Source of the DNA: Gymnogyps californianus
Taxonomy: Eukaryota > Chordata > Aves > Accipitriformes > Cathartidae
Direction: 5' to 3'
Assembly: GCF_018139145.2 (NCBI RefSeq)
Contig: NC_059483.1
Span: 3,721,001 to 3,785,000, forward strand
Length of the DNA: 64,000 bases
Position numbers and translations under genes: made by a program. The first letter of the stretch is position 1, and each line of letters starts with the position of its first letter. Under the pieces are notes generated by a model, which ran no database searches, was not told the origin of the DNA, and saw only the letters and a program-made list of their open reading frames with translations. Positions 1 to 11,031 of this stretch are shown here, one piece after another.

Positions 1-2504
1 AGGAAAGCAATTTGTACTGCATTAAGACATATTGTTTGCAGTGACTTCTTTTGAGGAGCATTTCTTCTAGCCTGAACTAGAGAAGAAACACAGGTATGAT
101 TTCTTTTGCAAAACATTGAAAATTTTGCTGCAATAACAAGTTTGAATGTATCTTGAAGATTTCTCTGTCTTATGATAGAATACACAAATTAACACCACAG
201 TTGAACAAGCACTGGAGGCTGACTGGGGCTATTGCAGCTTCAACACAGCAGCTGAGATACTAGCAGAGGCCAAACGCCATGGTAAGGAGCTTCCTGCTAG
301 CACTGCCCAAGCTAGATTTTTTTCATACCTCTCTGAAGCAGGCACAATGTACTGCTGGGTAGCCATCCTTAATGTGGATGTTCCTTCTTACTGTAAATGC
401 TTCTGGTGGTAAATACTTCCATTAATGAGCCTTGCTGCACTCCTCTGCAGATTGCAACTACTCTGAATCAGTGCTATGAGGAACAAACCATTCTTATTAC
501 CAAATCTGAGAAAAGTATGAGCAACCTGGGAGGGGGGGTGGTGGTGTTATATATTTTATCCTGGGTGTGGAAATCTGAATGGGATGGCGATATGGTGTAA
601 CTTCATCAGCTCTGTTTCCCTGGGGGATTCCCAGTGAGGTGAAAAAAAAATCTTCCCCATCTGAGTTCAACAGATACTTCTTCCCTTGCATCCAAGAATA
701 AGAGTAATTAGTTGCAGACGACCTAATGCATCCCTTTTCTGCTTATATGAGTTGATACATGAATATGAGTGATACAAAAAGTGGATTTTTCTCAGTTTCA
801 ATGTCTTCCTCTTCCTGTGTTGGTCTGTTAGTATTTTACAGTTGTGACATTGGCCTTTCAAAGCTCTTTCAGGTCAAAATCCACTATTCTTAGAGCAGTT
901 GTATAGCTGAGCACTTTATAGGTGATTAGTCAATCAAATTGCAGATAGTCTGAGGAAAATAATGTGTGTCTGCATAGGTAATGGTTGCATTACTCCTCTC
1001 TGTAAGAAAATAGTTGCAGAGTAAATTTTGGAGGCAAAGTAGTGAGGCCTCTGGTTTCCTGAGTACCTGGTGACCAGGGAGTAGTTGTTTTTCAAACATC
1101 AAAGACTGTAATGAAAATTACATTTTCTTGCTTAATCTGCAAAAAATCTGGGAAAGGGAAGTAATGCATTTGAAATAGCAAATCTGTCCAGAGGCTGTGT
1201 GGTCTATATCCCATCTTGCAAGGATAAAATGTTTTTGAACAATAGTGTGACTGTAACAGTTTTAGCCAGTTGATGCCTAGCACAATTCCAGCAGCTGTAC
1301 TTAGGAAAAATAGTTGGTACTGTAGGTAGGCTACTTCCTTGCATCCTGTACTTGAGGGAACTACATGGATGGGGAACCAGAAGGAGGTGGAAATGTGTAT
1401 GACCATGCAGCTTGCACCTACAAGCTACCATGAGAGTTTCACTACAGTGAAACAGAAATGGCTTGTAATCATTTAAGTGGTACGAGCTTTAGGCTGGAGA
1501 TACAGGTGACCGCAAATAGATCCCTACAGTGACATCCACAAAGAACTGTGTTCTCAGATACCTGTTCACACTGAACAAAATTGGAGACCTACCTATACCA
1601 TGGAGGCAATTTGGGATTCTTTCCATGTACCTCTGGGTACAAGCTTCTGAGAAATTTGGAAATTGAAAGATGAGAAAGGGGTAGTGCATAAGCTGCTTAA
1701 ATACACACCAGCACCAGTTCAAATCAGGATTTAACATATCGTATTGTCAGGAGAAGGACTATTGAAGGACGTGTGCATGAGCAGTGTATGGAGGAGATGG
1801 GGGGGTGGGTACCAGGCATGGAACAATTGGGCTCTGGTCTCTGTTGCAGAGTCAAAAACCTCCTTTGAAAGTACAAAGGGGAACAAAAAGTGTTTAAAGG
1901 AGAGAGAGATGGGGTAGCTAGCTGCAATATCTGCTACCAAAAGCAGTTCTACATTTTGGGAATCTGCAAAAACAACAACAAAAATCATGTGTAAATCTGT
2001 ACATAGAGATAAAAGCTGGTGAAAAAACCTATTTTTGTTTTACTTGCAGTATATGCAGTATAAAGCACTGTAAATACAGGGCTTGGAAGGAAGTAACAGT
2101 ATGGATAGAAAAAAAACATGAAAACCAGTGTATGGCTTGGGCAATATTAAATTTTGCATCTCTGTCACATTCTAGTAGGAGGTGCTCTGAAGATTAAATT
2201 AAGCCTCTCTGATGGAGGCAGTCCACCTTGCCCTGCCCCCAGAGTTCTGAGTTTCTAATACGAGCTGTTTGGATTTTTATCTCCAGCCTTCCTTCAAGAG
2301 CTAACGTGTAACAAATAGATCACACGGAGGAGAAAGGTAGAAGTAAAATCTAGAGATTATAGTTTTTATGTCCCATTATAATAAAAATAGCAGGTGTGAA
2401 GTGAAACATCCAGTAAAACTACTGAAAGACTGGAATTTGCTGCAAGTAAAAGAAGACAAGTAATTTTTTCTCCCCTGTCCCAACTCAAGTGTTCCTTTCT
2501 CTTT
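1..2504. other. Gene-free stretch, nothing recognisable
   Basis: A+T-rich sequence with scattered stop codons in all frames. The only visible structure is a short G-rich run with GGT repeats near 530-547. I see no exon, RNA gene or repeat family that I can name. Confidence 0.6.
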
Positions 2505-2575
2505 ACAAAAAAAAACCCAACAAAACAACACCCCCCCGAAAGAAAAACCAACAAAAAAACCCCCAGAATAACCCA
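2505..2575. repeat. A/C-rich low-complexity tract
   Basis: Almost every base is A or C, in alternating A-runs and C-runs such as AAAACCCAACAAAACAACA followed by a C7 run. The complementary strand is G/T-rich. It resembles the G/T-rich tract at 8826-8911 in the opposite orientation, but there is no shared unit to show a common origin. Confidence 0.8.
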
Positions 2576-2929
2576 AAACTGTGAAAATCCTTGTCTTTTT
2601 GAACCTTTCCTAAGCCAAAAGTACAAATTCATGCTGGAAAATTGATAGTAATGTTATTAAATTTAAAAAGTCACAAGTCATTATGTGTGAGCTGTCATCG
2701 CTTGAGCTCTTCTAACTTTTTCAGAAGAAACAGCTATTCTTTTGGGCATTTCCTGTATCCATGTAGATTTCTACCAGTATGTGAAGTTAACTAACAATGC
2801 AGCATACTATATGATGCAAATATCTACTAAGTTGACAGATGGAAAAAATAGTTTGAAGTTCTTAAATTAGCCTCTTTTCAACATCAATACCACAAAGAAA
2901 GCATTATTCTACAAGAGAACATATTTTCT
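2576..2929. other. Gene-free stretch
   Basis: A+T-rich single-copy-looking DNA leading into the candidate conserved block. No repeat or open frame stands out. Confidence 0.5.
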
Positions 2930-3190
2930 GTAATTTACAATAACTGAGTAATGATGTGGTAAGGATGCAATTAGACCTAATTTGCTTATGTAAGTGAGCT
3001 GACTAAAAAAGATCAATATTCAATCTACACCTAGTGTGAAAAACAATTAGTTTAATTGACAAAAAACCTTCTGCTTCAGCTAATTACATAAAAATGACCT
3101 AATACTCATGCAAATTACGATTATTAATAGTACATGAGTCTTTTAATTACATAAATCATCTTTACGTGTTAACTGGTATTCTCCCTGTTA
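2930..3190. promoter_or_regulatory. Candidate conserved noncoding element rich in homeodomain/POU sites
   Basis: Seen: a dense set of TAAT cores, including TAATTA at 3081-3086 and 3144-3149 and the double site ACAATTAGTTTAATTG near 3043-3058. There is a full POU octamer ATGCAAAT at 3108-3115, and a further ATGCAATTAG begins near 2965. There is no open frame of note and no low-complexity tract. Known: vertebrate developmental enhancers in gene deserts often look like this. Inferred: this may be a conserved enhancer. A+T-rich DNA makes such sites common by chance, so only cross-species conservation would establish it. Confidence 0.3.
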
Positions 3191-3640
3191 ACTTAGGGAT
3201 TTAATTTTCAGGAAAATTTCATTTATCCTTGTTTTCACAAAGTTCTATATTGCTTTTAAATTACAAACTAAGCTGTTTCTCTCAGGTTCTCAATCTAGAC
3301 TGAGATCCTGTGGAAACAATGGAACATCAAAACTCATTGTTCCAACTGTCCAACTAATTATTATTCAATAGAAGAAGAGGACAAGCAAATCTGATGTCAT
3401 ACTGATGCTTGGTGTGGATGATTTGGCTACAGCTGTAGAGGCTAGATGCTACACAGATAATTTCTCACTATTGCCAGAGCAGACAGTGATGGGAAGGGGG
3501 ACAGGACTCCTTCCTAGGCGGTTCAGAGCACACAAATTCAGTTTCTGTTCTGAATCATCTTTGACTGAAGAGGCAGCAAGAGTTTCCTTCAGTGGAGAGG
3601 AGACATTTTAATTTATGATTTTTATCTATAATTAGGCTGT
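3191..3640. other. Gene-free stretch before LTR copy 1
   Basis: Plain sequence. It holds a 68-codon open frame (3405-3611) with no recognisable motif, which I regard as chance. Confidence 0.5.
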
Positions 3641-3910
3641 GCTGTTGTCCTGGTTTCAGCTGGGATAGAGTTAATTTTCTTCTTAGTAGCTGGTACGGTG
3701 CTGTGTCTTGGATTTAGTGTGAGAATACTGTTGGTAACACGCTGATGCTTTAGTTGTTGCTAAGTAGCGCTTATCCTAAGTTAGGGATTTTTTCAGTTTC
3801 CCATGCTCTGCCAGCAAGCAGGGGTACAAGAAGCTGGGAGGGAGCAGAGCCAGGACAGCTGACCCGAACTAGCCAAAGGGATATTCCATACCATGGAACG
3901 TCATGCCCAG

Positions 3911-3918
3911 TATATAAA
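3911..3918 (+). promoter_or_regulatory. TATA box of LTR copy 1
   Basis: TATATAAA lies about 266 bases into the LTR and about 200 bases before its ATTAAA signal, where an LTR core promoter is expected. Copies 2 and 3 both carry TATAGAAA at the matching site, so copy 1 keeps the better box. Activity today is unknown. Confidence 0.6.
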
Positions 3919-4113
3919 CTGGGGGGAGTTGGTCGGGAGGGGCGGATCGCTGCTGGGGCATCGGTCAGCGGGTGGTGAGCAACTGCATTGCGCATCACTG
4001 GGTTTTTTCTTTTTTTCTTTTCCCCTCTTCTTTTTTTTTTTTTTGTTATATTCCTTTTCATTACAACTATTATTATATTCCATTATTATTATTGTTAGTA
4101 TTTTACTTTAGTT

Positions 4114-4119
4114 ATTAAA
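4114..4119 (+). promoter_or_regulatory. Poly(A) signal of LTR copy 1
   Basis: ATTAAA, followed by CTGTTCTTATCTCAACCC. The same hexamer is preserved at 22395-22400 and 41580-41585 on the minus strand in the other two copies, which supports it as the family's polyadenylation signal. Confidence 0.6.
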
Positions 4120-4253
4120 CTGTTCTTATCTCAACCCACGAGTTTTACCTTCTTTCCTGATTCTCCTCCCCATCCCCCTGGGAGCGGGGTGGGGAGTGAG
4201 GGAGCGGCTGCGTGGTGCTTAGCTGCTGGCTGGGGTTAAATCACGACAGCTAT

Positions 4254-7222
4254 ACTCCTCATAGCATGGTTGAATGTAGAGACTGCAGCTTTAAATTATT
4301 TTCTAATTTAAAGATAACTGCCACACATTACCTGGCTGCATTGTGTCTTGATGATATGTAGGTACAATCTTGCACCAGTGACAGGAGGATAAGTATCAAG
4401 GCAATGTCATCTTTAGACTTTTTGGCCTATCAAGTCAGTAGGGAACAAGCCTCCCAGCCCAGCTCTTCCTTCACACTAGGGATAGTATAAGAAATACAGA
4501 AACAGCATGCCTCATCCAGAAATGCTGCTTCAGGATTGGCATCCAGGCTGCACACTGGGCTGCTGAAACTCTTCCATATTCTTCTGGAAGAGTGATGCTG
4601 CCATGGAACTGCCCAAGCTATTGTGGCAGAGGCTGCCTAACCAAGTCCTCCCCCTAGCTCAGCTGCTTGCCAGTTTTCTAGCGCAGAGAAAAGAGCCCTC
4701 ATGTCTTCTGGCAATATGGATTAGTGCTGTGGAGTCCCCAGTGGTTACCCTGTGGAGGCAGCTGGGTATTGGGGCCCCCATCATCAGCTAAGAAACTAAT
4801 CAATTGGTCATAGCAAACTTAGAGTGTCATGAGTGAAGGCTGGGGCAAACCTTAGACGCAGTATGTGACTGGCTTGTTCCATCCATTTTCCTTCCTCAGT
4901 CTTCACTTCATGTGGACAAGAGGTAACCAGAGACCATCGTGCTAAAGGCAAAGTAAAGGCAATTTGGGCTTTGGGGAACGCTGCCTGTGCTATTAGGTAA
5001 AAGCTGTTGTTACTCACACTGTTCTCCCTTGTGTTTTTAGTGCTTATGGCACAGTTGAGATTAGGAAGCACTGCAATTCTGAGGGGCAGGCTAAGTGATG
5101 ATTTAACCTTTTATAGGAGCCATTCATCAGTCTGGTGAGAATTGGAAAAATTAGTGCTGCTCTAAGCCCTTCACAATCCCTACTAAATGTCACTGTCGTG
5201 AGCAATGGATGCTGTAAAAGGTGCGAAGTTTGGGGGGTGGGGGAGGAGATTGATTAAATCTCTGTATAGAAATAGTGCTCTTGGTGACCCTTGAAGTTGA
5301 GACTTTCCTTGGGATATAAAGGGGTTTGGATTAAGTCCCGGTCTCTGACTCTCACTTTACCTTCCAGTTTCATGGGCACATTCAGTAAACGATGCAAATA
5401 TAGGACAATGCAATCTTTTTGGTCATTATACAGACATACATATGTTTCCAGGAAGTTCTCAGATCTTGATACTTACAGATACAGGAGAGCAGGGATTTAT
5501 CTTAAATTTCATAACTTTTTTACAGCCCCTTCTCCCCCCAGTTCGTAAGTACATGCAATCTATCCTTTGAATAGGAGACTACGTAAAACCTGTTTAACCC
5601 TTCCCACACTACCATCAGTCATTGACCCATAATATGCTACTCCACGTAGAGTTCAGGACTCAAAACTCTCCCAAGTTTTGGGATCTTGCAATCCAAGAGT
5701 ATACTTTTTTTTTACAGGTCTGAATGCAATTTAATAGATTTTTACCCTGCAGAGAACAAAATCCTCTGCAGAACAGTTGGTATTTTCTGGCTTTCAGCAC
5801 TATATGGTAATGTAAATGTCAGGACAGCATAAGGTAATAATTATGAAATCATATTTTCCTGCTTAAAAGAACCAAAAGGTTTCTAAAAAGTAAATAAAAC
5901 TTGTCTTTTATATTGTGAGTTCTCTCAGCCAGTGGCTCTTTTTTCATATGTTTGTGGACAGTATTTAGTGCTGTCTGAATGCAAATGGTATTTATTATAA
6001 TAATAAAAACTGTTTCCTAGTTCTCCTCTTCTAAAAGCTTATAGTGTTCACTACCTCCAGCATTTCAGCTACCTAGCAGGACAAAAGAAGAAACTTTGGA
6101 TGCAATGTCTGGCCCATCTTTGTAAGAGTATGCCAGATCAGTTAAGTCACTCTTAATTCCAGAAGATAGGCTAAGCCAGATAATTAAGCATGCCTCTGTC
6201 TTGCAGTGGAGTGAATGTTGGTTACAACCTTTCAGCCTTTTATTAAAGGCCAGCAGCAGTACTTATAGCTTAATATCTCAGAAAAAAAGTACAAAAATGG
6301 TAATTCTCTTCCAATACAGTGAAATTTGTTTGTCTTATTAGACCAAGAAATACAGGTAGAAATGTTGGGTGAAATGTAAGAGGTCACAGAAATCAGGCAA
6401 ATTTGGTCTTTGAGTCCTAGTTCTTGGATTTTATCTGCGAGAGTACACTGACTGCCCATCATTCGCTCTGCCGAAAGAATGAGCTAACCTTTGAAATTAG
6501 AGCTATCCCTGCAGAGTTATGTGGCGTCTACATTGGAGCAGAAACTAGCATCACCATTCACTAACATTTTTGCTATCATAGGTAGGTGAAAGGATCTTTA
6601 CTTATATTTCTGCTCCTCATTCTTCCTCTTTATCATCTAGAAATGTTTTACTTAATGCAATCCTGCTCTTCTGCATAATACATCATTAGTATGCAGTGGA
6701 GATCTTGAGCATATTCCCACAAATTATACGAAGGCGTTAAGCATGAATCTTCACAATGCCCAAGTGCATTTTACAACAGCTCCAGTGACACTGTGAGCTA
6801 TGTTACGTTTCTGTTCTGAAGGGGTGTTCCTCAGAGAGGAGGTAGAAAGTTATGGGCTGTCAAAAAGTCTTGATGTGTTTCTAGCCATAAGTTTCACACT
6901 TGGAAAAACAAAGCAAGGTGTTTGCAGTGAATGCTGTGACCTTGGGCTGGGATAGGGCTGTGCATGCATACCAAGAAGGACTAGCATGATGGTAAGACCC
7001 TCAGGTTCTGTAGATTAGTTGCTATAAGGAGATGAGCAAAATAATGCTAGAGAGGTATCTTATCAATTTTTACCTACTGCACCAAATGCTTAGCATATTA
7101 GCTGTGGTACCATTTTGGGCATGCTGTTTAATTCCTATTCCTATTTATGGTAAATAATTTTCCTATACCTGCCAGTCTCACAAATATTTACATACTTAGA
7201 AACAGAGTTAAAGGTTTTCTGA
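4254..7222. other. Gene-free stretch
   Basis: A+T-rich DNA with only short chance open frames (longest 87 codons, 4808-5071 minus). No named repeat was seen. Confidence 0.55.
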
Positions 7223-7271
7223 AAGAAAGTATGTGTGGGGGGAGAGAGTTTGTGTGTATGGGGAGGGGGTG
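7223..7271. repeat. G/T- and G/A-rich low-complexity stretch
   Basis: Runs of TGTG alternate with G-runs (G6 and GGGGAGGGGG). This strand could form a G-quadruplex-like structure, but the loops are irregular. Confidence 0.5.
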
Positions 7272-7744
7272 GCCTTTAAATTACTTTTACAGCCTGCAAA
7301 GAGTAAATCAAATTTAATGCCACTTCTTTTTGATTGGGAGCTGTTGCTTGCATCTTCTTATGTCTGTAAATAAGAACAGATGTGTTGTTACTCATAACAG
7401 TTTTGATTAGGTTTTTCCCAAACATAATCTATGTTTGTGAGTATGTTGGTCTTGAGAAAACACAGTATTTTTCTGTCAAATCAAGAATTGTCAGATCTGT
7501 GTACTTCTTTCCACACCACTGAAATGGAAAATGTAGATTTCGCGTTCATTTAAAAAGAAAACTAAATTGTTCATAAAATACATTAGTAAAAAAAAAAGTG
7601 TGGGGGGCATGTCAGAGTAACACTTCATTACTCTTATTCATTAAGAAGATGTTTAATCAATGGAGAGTGTTAATATCTGAATAGTAAGTTCTATCTGAGT
7701 TCAAAATAGTTGCCATTAGTGACAAATACAGCATAAGCACTCTT
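7272..7744. other. Gene-free stretch
   Basis: Ordinary A+T-rich sequence. A short A8/GTGTGGGGGG tract near 7588-7608 is the only structure. Confidence 0.5.
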
Positions 7745-7771
7745 AAAAAAAAACAAACAAACAAACAAACC
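7745..7771. repeat. A-run followed by (AAAC)n microsatellite
   Basis: A nine-base A-run runs into about five AAAC units. This is a simple-sequence repeat, with no flanking element to suggest a retroposon tail. Confidence 0.85.
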
Positions 7772-7948
7772 AGGTGATTGTTTTAGGAAAATACTATTTA
7801 TTAATAATAAGATCAGAACATTCAGGGACAGTATTCTAGTCTATATTCTTTTGCAGTAATCATTCTTGAGTCTAAGCAGACTTGCTTTCATCTGAAATGC
7901 ACATGCTTTAAGAACCAAGAAAAGTCCCTGGCTTTCTGGTATGTTTTG

Positions 7949-7987
7949 ATCATTTATTGCTCGATCATTTATTGCTCAATCATTTTA
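7949..7987. repeat. 15-bp tandem duplication
   Basis: The unit GATCATTTATTGCTC occurs twice head to tail (7949-7963, 7964-7978), followed by a partial, diverged third copy (AATCATTTT). The two full units are identical, so the duplication is young or selected. Confidence 0.85.
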
Positions 7988-8825
7988 GATGAAAATGCAT
8001 GCTTTACTGTTTATTATATATTTGGTAGCAGCATGCTATTTTCCTTGACTGCTTAAGTTGTTTTCTAAATTCAGCCCAGTATATGTTGAAAGAGGGGCTA
8101 TATAAATGAGGATTCATCATAGCACAAGTCTCCTGACTTGAGCAAGGTTCAATGGCCTCTAGGTCAGACGGAGGCCAGCTCTCATTTATTCTTGTGACTG
8201 GCTGAAATTTCATGGTCCTGCTGAGGAGGTACTTAAGAGCCACATCTGCAAAAGTACTCATCCAGCAATTTTTATTTCAGCATTTGGGAGCTAATGATCT
8301 ATTTTTATCCCAAGAATTATCAATATTTAAAAACAAGAGCAATTATATATACAAGCTGTAGCAGGTGAATGCAGGTGTCTATAATGGTCAGTAAGAGAAA
8401 AATCAAAAGTTGGCCACAGTGAGCCTGAGGAAGTCACGCTCTGAACAGGCACACTGAAGTTTAATAAATATGCTTTAGAGGATGATTGAAATAGTATTAA
8501 CTGTGCAGCAGAGTGGCATTTTTTGGAGTAAAAGCAAGTATTAGTGAAGAGCCATTAGGCACTCAGGAGAGAAATGTTTGAGAGATTCTTTTCAGAGAAA
8601 TCTGATACTGAGCCAGGGGTAACATATCACAGAGAGGGATCTAGTGCTTTCAGCTGTGCGCGTTGCATGGCAGACCTCGGGGGAAGGTTTTGTGAGCATA
8701 CACTGTCCTCTGCTTCTGAGTAAGTGGTAGTTTACAGAATTGGAGAGCAAGACGGGAAAATAAATTCATGATAATTCTAGTATTAAGGTGTGTGCAAAAA
8801 TTGATGGAAAAGGGTATTCCAGTGT
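7988..8825. other. Gene-free stretch
   Basis: Plain sequence. The open frame at 8004-8261 (minus, 85 codons) has no recognisable feature. Confidence 0.5.
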
Positions 8826-8911
8826 GGTTTTGTGGGTTTGTTTTGGGGTTTTTTTTTGGTTTTGGTCTTTTGTTGTGGTTGGGTGTTTTTTGTTTGTTTT
8901 GGTTTTTTTTA
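8826..8911. repeat. G/T-rich low-complexity tract
   Basis: Almost only G and T on this strand, with irregular T-runs up to nine bases and G-runs of two to four. The reverse strand gives a spurious Lys/Asn/Pro-rich open frame, which is not coding. Confidence 0.85.
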
Positions 8912-9076
8912 AAAGTCAAGTCAACATAGCCCTGACCTCCATGTTAGATTGAACTGTCGCCTCATCTTTAAGAGCAGCTATTCTTAATTTATGGTTTAGT
9001 TCATCAGTGCTGTGTTGTGTGAGTAAATTGATAAATAACCAAAACTCAGACTTGCTTACTTAAAACTTTTAATTTA
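8912..9076. other. Gene-free stretch
   Basis: Short plain interval between the G/T-rich tract and the repeat remnant. Nothing seen. Confidence 0.5.
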
Positions 9077-9179
9077 GGCCAAATTCTCAGTCAGCATAAA
9101 GTATGAGCTGAATGGTGCCATGGTGCTGTGTGCTCTGTACCTGGTTTTCCTGACTTAGCCTCTGAGGTGAGATTTGGCC
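9077..9179. repeat. Remnant of an ancient terminally inverted repeat
   Basis: The left end reads GGCCAAATTCTCA and the right end TGAGATTTGGCC (9168-9179), which are inverted copies with one base gap. The piece is about 103 bp with no coding capacity. This matches the plan of old palindromic interspersed repeats that I remember from bird, crocodilian and turtle DNA, which begin GGCCAAATTC and end in its complement. The interior has diverged, so the family assignment is inference. Confidence 0.5.
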
Positions 9180-9671
9180 CTTTGGGACTTTATGGAATCT
9201 TTTGAGAATAGGTGATAATGTTATTAGATATTAATATGTTAAGTATTAGTAAAAATAGTAATACTAGATACTTCAAAACTTCCTGTTCCATTTTCAAAAT
9301 TTTGCTTGGAAAAGGCAAGGTTTAAGATAGAAAATAGTAGAAACTGAAGGACACTGTTTCCATGGGCAGACCATCTTAACGAGTACATCCAAATATTCTT
9401 TGTAGAGATTGGTTCATGTATTACTCTTGTTTGCCTAGCTCCTTAATGCTTTTTGAAATGCTCTTCCCTCTCTCTTTCCTTCCCTCTTTTCATGAACGTT
9501 TGTGCTGAATTTAAATTTTGCAGACTGCAATGAGCTTTCCTTATGTGTGTAAGCATGCAGGTCACATAAACCTTTCCACATCGTAGCATGTAGGGAAGGC
9601 AGTGGTTAATGAGAATTGTCAAAGTGAGAAAAGAGAACGTTGTTGTGAGCAAATTCCAGAGGCACACTGAT
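9180..9671. other. Gene-free stretch
   Basis: Plain sequence with a pyrimidine-rich patch (9461-9490, CTC/TTC runs). No gene seen. Confidence 0.5.
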
Positions 9672-9695
9672 TATAAAGGACTTGGGTCCTTTATA
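9672..9695. repeat. Perfect 10-bp hairpin
   Basis: TATAAAGGAC (9672-9681) and GTCCTTTATA (9686-9695) are exact inverted copies around a 4-base loop TTGG. The stem does not extend outward, so it is too short for a microRNA precursor. Confidence 0.8.
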
Positions 9696-11007
9696 TGTAC
9701 TTGCAGGCTGGTAAATGGTGAATACAAGCTTGTAAATTTGCTACACGGATTATTGTTTTACAGTCAGCCTTTTTACTGTAGATAAAGTGGACAACTTTCC
9801 ACGTGATGTGCATATTTGTATTGTTCTGCCACCACGTTTGCCTTTGTGTATGTTCAGACTGGTAACAGGCCCTTGATCAGAGGAGATGATATTAGCCTTT
9901 TATACTTGGGGTAAGTCAGGAGCACCTTGAGAGCACTTGGTCTAATCTCTGCTTGAGACTAGTTTACATCACCACTGCTCACGTGAATGCACCTGAGCTA
10001 GAGCTGCGTCACAAAATGTTGGGAGCGTTCCAATAAATGTAATGCTGAAAATAAATGCAAAAATTCAGGTTTGTTTGATGCTAAGTAGTTCAAAACCAAA
10101 AAAAACCAGCCTGAGATTTTCACTGCCTGTATACTGTGTTTGTCTCTGATCTAGTGGAAGCTTTGGAAGAGTGTGCGCAGACTGTAAATCTAGTACACCT
10201 ATGAAGAGACATGTGCATTCATTAACTTTCACTTGTAGCTATATGCTAGCATGATCCATTGGGCCCATTGAGGTTATGAATATTGGTATTGTGTGTTGAT
10301 AGCGTTTTGATATGCTTTCCACTGGCAAGTATGTCTGAAGCGTCGCACGTGAAATGAGTAATCTTGGGAGGAGAGTCCTGCATCCTCCATTTTACTATAA
10401 TTTTACCATGGTGATCAGTGGTTTTACAATGGTTTTCAATCAATAGTATGTACACATGTGCAGAGGTAAGTATTTTATTTTTTTTCAGAGAAATTTTTAA
10501 ACACAGTTTTTAAACATAGTTAGTTTGAAGAAAACTTCTGTTGGAACTCTTTCCATTCCCTTTCATAATAATCACCCCTAAAAATATCAAGGAAACTTTT
10601 CTTAACAGTTTTAAAAATAAAAAAAAATGGTTTATTTTAGGGATGTCTGTTTAGTAAAAAGTGCAAAAGAATTGCTAAAGATTCACATTACAGATTTTCA
10701 TCAGAATGTTTCTTTTTCATGGTAATGTGTTTGGTTTTTGTTTTTTTTTCTTTTAAACAAATACCCCCCCCTAAATATCCCAAATGTTTTCTTTTCAATT
10801 AGTTTTACGTGCAAATCACTCAAATTCAGTGGTGATGGCTGTCATAAGGCAGAAAGCTTTTGGCAGCAGTCACTAAATAAAAGGCTCAAATTTGTTTTAA
10901 ATGGATACCTTTTAATGTGTATAGTCACCAGGATTTCACACTTCTAGGAAAATAGATCTGTTCTTTTGAAATCTACTGGTTGATATGGCATGGGAACATA
11001 TGACTAC
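9696..11007. other. Gene-free stretch
   Basis: A+T-rich DNA with T-runs near 10470-10480 and 10740-10748 and a C8 run near 10765. No recognisable gene. Confidence 0.5.
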
Positions 11008-11031
11008 AATTCCCTCTATCTAGAGGGAATT
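11008..11031. repeat. Near-perfect 24-bp palindrome
   Basis: AATTCCCTCTA (11008-11018) and TAGAGGGAATT (11021-11031) are exact 11-base inverted arms separated by TC. It could serve as a dimer-binding site or be chance. Nothing nearby suggests a function. Confidence 0.85.

Larger units (their letters stand above)
3646..4248 (+). mobile_element. Solo LTR of an avian ERVL-like endogenous retrovirus, copy 1
   Basis: This is a single long terminal repeat of about 603 bp with no retroviral interior. It starts TGTCCTGGTTTCAGC and ends TCACGACA, the TG...CA ends of an LTR. It is flanked by GCTGT (3641-3645) and GCTAT (4249-4253), a 5-bp target duplication with one mismatch. A 5-bp duplication fits ERVL-type elements. 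In order it holds U3 sequence, a TATATAAA box (3911-3918), T-rich sequence, and an ATTAAA poly(A) signal (4114-4119), with the C-rich 3' part after that. No primer-binding site or gag/pol sequence follows, so the interior was lost by LTR-LTR recombination. Copies 2 and 3 are the same family on the other strand. The family is known to me as common in bird genomes. I have not assigned a library name. Confidence 0.93.

Noticed and set aside
1690..1740. tRNA-like B box (GTTCAAATC)
   Set aside because: No A box at the right distance and no cloverleaf stems.
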